Assembly (NCBI GenBank): GCA_026419785.1
Contig: JAODTK010001166.1
Span: 110,001 to 174,000, forward strand
DNA from: Sclerodactyla briareus
Lineage: Eukaryota; Echinodermata; Holothuroidea; Dendrochirotida; Sclerodactylidae
DNA: 64,000 bases
Direction: 5' to 3'
The notes beneath the pieces were generated by a model. The model saw only the letters and a program-made list of their open reading frames with translations. It was not told the origin of the DNA and made no database searches. Positions 58,301-64,000 of the stretch are shown one piece after another. Position numbers and translations under genes: made by a program. Within the stretch, counting starts at the first letter, position 1; every line of letters starts with the position of its first letter.

Positions 58301-60030
58301 ACATCGGTTTATTGCTCCCCGGTGTAGTGCAAGATTGTTCAATAATTTGTGCTCCACACTACTGTTCACCAGTGTGCGCGAAGTGCGCAATTTTTTGGGG
58401 TTTTTCCTGCACCTCTGGAAGAACAGGATCTCACCAAAAAAAATGGGACATTTAGCTATCTTTAGCCCTACTGTCCAACATTACATGACGTCAGTAGCAG
58501 TTACCTGATGGAGAAAACATGCGTTGAAAATTGAAGCGTCCGATAGCCTAGTGACTGCAGTCCAATCGCTGCGTGGTGAGGGAGGAGGAGGAGGAAACGG
58601 ACCGGAGGCTTCTAACGGTTTAGTAATCCAAAAGAAGTTGACTGTAGTTTCAAAGGGCGATGAAGAATGTTGTGTATAATTTCAGTTAGTATTTTCACCT
58701 CCAGAAGCCTATGTTGAGTTTTTTTTTTACTTTTCATCGCATTCGAGGCGAATTTGGCACAATTACTGCCTTTCTTGTGATATTTGTTGTCGTGTTTTGC
58801 CCAGATCTATTTCAAAATGGTAGCTCGATATGACTACAGGATATTTTTTTCCGAAAATCACAAATCTCATTTTTTTTTGGGGGGGGGCACAAGGTTTTCG
58901 AGGGGGCACGTGCTCCACCTGCCCCTCCCCCTTTGGCGACGCTACTGCCCGTCTGTGGCCTCTCCAACCACCACCCTTTCTCCCTCCCCATCGAGCAATT
59001 TCTGGGCGCCACTATGTACTATTTGTATATTTTATAGTCATTGTTTGATATGTCAGCCTCCGTTGGACTTTCCAACTTTACTCTTTTCGATAGTGCGGCC
59101 ACACTCACTGCTGCAAGTAAAACTTATCAACCAATCAAATTGGAGTATACACATTGCCCATAATTTTTTTCTCTAAGGCTTTGAGGCAATAACAGAATTG
59201 AAAATGTCGCTTTAAACAATCTGCTGAGTGAAAAATGGAAATGGAAATAAATATCACATGCTATCACTTCCGTCGATTCATGGACAAAAAAGATGAGGGC
59301 CTGATATAGCTGAACATATTCCGACTCGGACCCGTACAGACCACGACACATTAGCAAAATATAACTGACGTATGCCTTTATCTGTTTTGAGAGAAAATTC
59401 GCTAACAAGCTGTGTGTAGATTGTGTAGGTGATGGGAACATTAGCACAGGCGTGCACGCTGCAGTCAGTACGTGACAATATGCGCGCCGCGCACAGCACT
59501 ATACCAAGGCAATAAATTACACAAGAAAAATGGTCATTGCTCGCTTGGCTGCTGGAGTGTCGATACGTGTGTACGTGTGTCAGTAGTATAGTATAGTAAT
59601 AAAAGTGCAGTAATGTTCAGCAAGTCTCGAGTCGAACCAGGAGTCCTGTCCTAGCCTGCTGTCGGTGTCAACAGTTTGAGTTTAGTCGGGTTGGTTAGCG
59701 GCGAGTCGAGTATTGCATTTCTGTGCTGTTGCTGGTTTGGAGTATTACTCTGCGGAATTTAGCCAGGCTAAACTGTTCCCGTTCATATCAAATTGAGGTA
59801 ACATTTTTGTTTAATATATGGTAAACACACTCCATAATACCACCACTACCATGTCATGCCATGGTGTCACTGTCAGGAATTGGATTAAGTTAGCCCTTAA
59901 ACCAGTCCGTTACTTTATATTCCGTTACACTGCATACTACACCAGATAGTCCTAGCCACAGGAGCTCGGATTATTGACCTAGCCTACACTATATATAGTA
60001 TCAACTCAGCACACATGTTCGCCCTAGTGT
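58300..60030. other. No gene proven; possible 5' UTR exon ending near 59,797
   Basis: The segment 59,560-59,797 is less AT-rich than its surroundings and ends TTGAG|GTAACA, a fair donor. It could be a non-coding first exon spliced to the ATG exon at 62,712-62,803. There is no direct proof. Confidence 0.3.
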
Positions 60031-60039
60031 AATCTCGGC

Positions 60040-60540
60040 TGAGTTTGAAAGTTTGTTGGATTTACATGAAACTTGGTGGGGTGTAGACTTTGGGTGGTTC
60101 CGAAAAGCATGACAATGATTTCAAGGTCGCCAGGGGTGAAATTTGCAAAAAAAAGTTTGCAGAAAATTTACACGAAACTTGGTGGGTGGGGACTCTTTTC
60201 CTGAGAAACATGGCAATGATTTCAATGTCACTGGAGGTCAAATTTGCAAAATATTTACTTTTTTTACTTATTTGACTACTTTATTATTTTGTCCAAACTT
60301 GGACCCAATGTTCATTGACCTTTGGGACATCTTTGATGCTGTGAAGGTCAAAGGTCCTTGAAGGGGCATAATAGGCCATTGTGTGAATATGCTTTTTGGC
60401 CCCCAAACGGTATCCTTGATGGATTGAGGATCAAACCTGGACACAATGTTTATTGACCCATGAGACATGTTTTTGACCTTGTGAAGGTCAAGGTCAATGG
60501 TCATTGAGTCGGCACTATAGGCCAAAAATTTATCTTCTCT
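60040..60540 (+). repeat. Two short tandem families with AGGTCA half-sites
   Basis: Units near 60,060-60,250 share CATGAAACTTGGTGGG or CACGAAACTTGGTGGG, CATG-CAATGATTTCAA and GGTCAAATTTGCAAA. Units at 60,290-60,520 share AAC-TGGACACAATGTT, GAC-TTTGGGACAT-TTTGA and GTGAAGGTCAA-GTC. The second family recurs at 27,780-27,890 and 62,370-62,530. Confidence 0.8.
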
Positions 60541-62000
60541 TACAAAGTACTTCGATTTATCATTTTCTCGAAACTGTCATAATGTTCCTTTGGAGTGTTT
60601 TATCAGCTTGTTAACAAATCTTGGATGCAATGTCATATAGTGCTGACATTAGAGATAAAATAGTAACATCTGATTAAAAGAAGCATACAGACCCCAAAAC
60701 AGTCATTCTTTGATGCAGGGTAGGAAACATTTTTTTCATTTCAGGTGCTATTTTTAAAAAAAAATCGCACCCCTCAATCCCTTTTCGGGTGCTACTTTGG
60801 GGATTTGTTCGGTGCTATTGCTACCATTGAAAAGTGGTCCCAAATACATTGCTAAAGCCAGCGATTGGTTAGCTATCAATAACGCACACACTGTTCATGT
60901 TCAACAATGCATTCCAACATCTTTTCCACATATACTTTCTTTGCGCGTAGTGGATTTTTTCACAACCAAACGATCCATTTTGACTGCAGGGCATGTTATA
61001 AATTGGTGGAGAAGGTCGATACTACTCATTCCACATGGCCGAAAATGGTAAAGTCTGGACCACTGCAGTTTACTCAAACTGCCGCGCACACACTTGCAAG
61101 ATAGAGATGAATTGCCACCTCCCATTTCTCGGCTAGTTTAGCCAGTCTTTTCCAGTTTGTATTTCATTGCTGTCAGGTTTTACTGCTCCGATTCTCGCGA
61201 AATGATCAGAACCGTATCAGCGTATCTACCTCTGAATGGTGTTCAAATGATTATGCCAATATTGGATGTTACCGATTACTGATTATTTTTTCCATAATCG
61301 GTCTGATTCCGATGCCGATTATTCAAGTCAGCACATTACACGTTCACATTTCATTACATTACGTGAGGCAACTTCCCTGAGTTAATCCCATCAATAGACC
61401 TACAGGGGTAGTCATAATTCAGCTTTAGTTCAAGTCATTACTTATCAGATTCCGTCTTTTTATTGCATGCATATGTTTGGTTCCCGGTGAAGGTAAACCA
61501 AATAATATACAGCTTTCGAAATAGATTCGGAGGCTCCGATACTCTTGTGAATATCATAAAGTCGAAACGCGCGGCCAGCTGCACTAGAAGCCTGCAAATA
61601 CTTTCCGTGCATATACCGACACAAACAACAGCGTGTATGTGAGTACACAATTGTAGTGCGGTAACATCAACGTTCGATCATCTCTCCACACACACTTAAC
61701 GTCTATGGGGTTTTCCTATTGGCCCTGTGGTTAAGACCGAAACACTCGAGCGGTAGCAGTCGCTGATCCACTAAGATGTTGCTGTGGCCTGTGACTCGCG
61801 TACAGACTCTACGTTACTCAATGCCATGAATGAATGGGTTAATTCACCAATTTCTCGCTGGATACAACGATGATAATTATTAGTTTCCGCAATGATTTTA
61901 GCACATTCACAATCTTGTGTCTTGCTTCGGTAACCATTCCAAATCGAGACAATGGTTATGTGGTAGCACATGCCAATGCGTAGATTCGAGTACTGTGTCC
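60541..62000. other. No gene or classified element seen
   Basis: Short frames only. GATTACCGATTACTGATTAT near 61,270 recalls simple degenerate repeats. Confidence 0.4.
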
Positions 62001-62369
62001 CATGTCATAATGTGCTGTGTATCAAGCGCGATGCACAGCATATAACCTAGTTATGTTACGGCTGAATGAACGATCGTTTTGTGAGTTATATTTATCGGGG
62101 AGGGCGGGTTTCGGAGAGGGGGGATGTCCAGCGCTAGTGAAAATTGCAAGACATTTTTGCTTCAACCGGTGTGATATTTTGAATGTTGGTTCACGTACAT
62201 GGTGTTCCAATTTTATGGATGTTGGTGCGCGATATTTGCGGGTGGCGATTTTGCTCAATATGTCACTGAATTTTGCACCCCTCTATTCGATTTCGTGTGC
62301 TGTTTTGGACCTTTCGGTGCGGATCGCACGCCGCACCCCTGTTTTTTTTCCGAGGCTGCTTTGATGAAT

Positions 62370-62535
62370 GACTACATGAAGGTCAAGGTCAGAGGTCTTT
62401 AAAGGGGCACAATATTTCTCTCTCAATTGGTCATTCTTTGATGGATGTTGACCAAACTGAGTAACAATGTTCATTGACTGACACTGAGACATCTTTGACC
62501 ATATGAAGATCAAGGTCAAAGGTCATTTACAAGCC
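62370..62535 (+). repeat. Unit of the AAGGTCA family, with a direct-repeat-1 hormone-receptor-like site
   Basis: Contains GATGGATGTTGACCAAACT, AACAATGTTCATTGACTGAC and AAGGTCAAAGGTCATT. The last includes two AGGTCA half-sites separated by one base, the DR1 arrangement bound by RXR/HNF4-type receptors. Presence in a repeat does not show function. Confidence 0.75.
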
Positions 62536-62739
62536 ATCGTTTGAAACTGCCTGTTTGGCATGATGATCCTAAACATTTTAACACATAATTGTACATTCGT
62601 CTGGGTGCATTTGTTTGGTTTGAGCTACAGCCCCTTTGGTGCTTCCTATGTTGTTCTCTGCATAGTGTGACTGGGCTATTTCACTGTTAGTATTTACTTA
62701 AATATTTCCAGGTATATAGTCCTGTGGTCTAGTCAAGTC

Positions 62740-62803
62740 ATGGATCCAGAGGAACGGGAACGTCGTAGGGAGGAGAGGAGGCGTCAGAGAGAGGAAGCAG
62801 ACA
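62740..62803 (+). CDS. First coding exon of an unidentified gene continuing to the right
   Basis: An acceptor-like TAAATATTTCCAG (exon from about 62,712), then CAAGTCATGG and an open frame MDPEERERRREERRRQ followed by REEAD. It ends at GACAG|GTTAGA, a fair donor. The frame is dense in Arg and Glu codons with no such bias outside it. It resembles the charged N-termini of caldesmon-like or similar coiled-coil cytoskeletal proteins, but low-complexity sequence cannot identify a family. The next exon is not visible before the window ends. Confidence 0.5.
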
Positions 62804-63189
62804 GGTTAGAGCCAAGTTTTATTCGCATGGATTTTTGCTGTAAATCATTTCACACATGTTCTCCTTCTAACCCATTCATAATTTTTGTACTGCCTGAACA
62901 AGTTCAGGAAGATACTTCGCAATCACTTTGGTTTGTGTGTGCATGTGTTTGTGTGTGTGTGTCCATGTGTCCCACTCCCTCGCAATGGTGAGACCGGTTC
63001 GGATGAAATTTTGTGTGTGGGTAACTTGTTAACGAGGGTTGGGGTGAATACCATCTGATTAGATTTTGGGCACGAAGGTAACTAAATGAGTAGGGTACCA
63101 TTTACTTGTTACTCTATTTGGATGGTCATCAAATAAATGTTGTAGACTGATAGACTCCTTTTGCTACCTCTTCGACACAGTAGGTGGAA

Positions 63190-63310
63190 GTGGCAGCCGC
63201 ACTGACGAAGCTCTAGAAAGATCTGGGTCTGGGTGGGCAAAATTAAAGAAGATGCTGCCTGTCCTCACATGCAGGAGCCTGTCATTATATCCCGCAACAC
63301 TGTAAGAGTT
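63190..63310 (+). mobile_element. LINE reverse-transcriptase thumb scrap
   Basis: Reads SGSGWAKLKKMLPVLTCRSL and then SLYPATL. This matches the usual RSGW-KF-ELLPVLTSRSLSL block of RTE-type elements found before the LYGSETW motif, which is missing here. Confidence 0.6.
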
Positions 63311-63389
63311 CAGGGATATTATGGTGTTTGGTGTGTAGCCGCCGTCTCCGCCGCCGCTGGCAGAAACTTCAGGCGTTAGCGCAATAACT

Positions 63390-63960
63390 CTTTAATGCTT
63401 TATCCGATCGAATTGAAACTTGGTTACACTGTCCATCCTAGCAAAATCTTGGATGAATTCGAAAGTGGGCATCACTGCATGTTTGCTGCCGCCTATTTTG
63501 GCAGGTTTTCAATGAAAAAAAACAAGAAAAGTTGGTCCGATCTACATAAACTTGGTGGCTGGGGCACAAAAAATGGTCCCGAACAACATGACGCTGATTT
63601 CAAGGCACCGGAGGTCCACTTTGCCGTTTTTTGGGGGGAAAAATACGAGTTGTGTCTGATTTACATTAAACTTGGTGAGTGGGTACAAAAGTTGGTCCCT
63701 ATAAACATGCAGTAATTCCAAGGTCACCAGAGGTCAAATTTACATTTTTTTTTTTTTCGTCGGATTTGAATCGAATCTTGGAGAATTTTGAACTACCGTT
63801 TGGTCCTTGAACCCAGTAAGGGCAATCCAATTCAAAGGTCGAATGGACAGAAACCTCGATGTGCTTTCTTCAAACGGGTCACAAAGGCCATTTTGGCGAT
63901 ATACCATGTTGGGCCGGTGTTACCCGCCTGCACATGTCTAGTTAGTAACCGTGCCCTTCA
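63390..63960 (-). repeat. AACTTGGTG tandem units with inverted repeat head
   Basis: Units with AAACTTGGTGGCTGGG-ACAAAA, TGGTCCC, CATG and TTTCAAGG-C-CCGGAGGTC recur at about 125 bp (63,545, 63,668). The right end carries the inverted head TTACCCGCCTGCACATGTCT, AG-AACCGTGCCC, shared with 57,080-57,105. Confidence 0.75.
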
Positions 63961-64000
63961 TTTGGCACGGTTTGAATTTCTCATGCCAAGTGAGTGTTTT

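Overview
The window is animal nuclear DNA, AT-rich and dominated by repeats, with a few spliced genes. There is no bacterial or organellar signature. The density of LINE, SINE, MITE and tandem-repeat families, the poly-C and poly-G runs and the short split exons fit a marine invertebrate. I cannot settle the phylum from sequence alone.

The best-supported gene is on the minus strand, from about 47,685 down to 31,647: APIP (MtnB), methylthioribulose-1-phosphate dehydratase of the methionine salvage pathway. I located eight coding exons with GT/AG borders, covering the protein from its start codon to its stop. Its introns hold much of the local repeat content: a 2.7-kb array of a 23-bp minisatellite, a 50-bp minisatellite, an array of ~305-bp units, SINEs, MITEs and LINE pieces. 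Two other protein-coding loci are likely. One is a long, basic, low-complexity, apparently intronless reading frame on the minus strand (about 18,503 to 16,480). The other is a terminal exon on the plus strand (24,972-25,864). A short charged first coding exon at 62,740-62,803 probably opens a gene that runs off the right edge. All the longer coding segments carry single-base frameshifts while splice sites and reading-frame content remain intact. I read these mainly as consensus errors in the assembly, not as gene death.

Layout. 1-16.4 kb: repeats only, including a ~400-bp duplicated element, a decayed LINE on the minus strand (about 7.4-4.6 kb), a tRNA-derived SINE and GC-rich MITE pieces. 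16.4-18.6 kb: the basic-protein gene. 18.6-24.9 kb: tandem units, a perfect hairpin and a LINE 3' end. 24.9-25.9 kb: the plus-strand exon. 26-31.6 kb: ~285-bp tandem units, SINEs and a MITE with inverted ends. 31.6-47.7 kb: APIP. 47.7-51 kb: a tandem repeat upstream of APIP, then a MITE, a LINE scrap, a SINE and an hAT-like element. 51.1-54.95 kb: a nested structure in which a short LTR retrotransposon with a Gag-like frame lies between the inverted ends of another element. 55-64 kb: GATA and ACAT microsatellites, AGGTCA-rich tandem units, and the small exon near the right edge.

A recurring theme is several unrelated ~125-305-bp tandem families. Some of them end in a dinucleotide or tetranucleotide tract followed by a short inverted repeat, which suggests a shared mode of spread. 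I saw no CRISPR array, operon, rRNA gene or free-standing tRNA gene.
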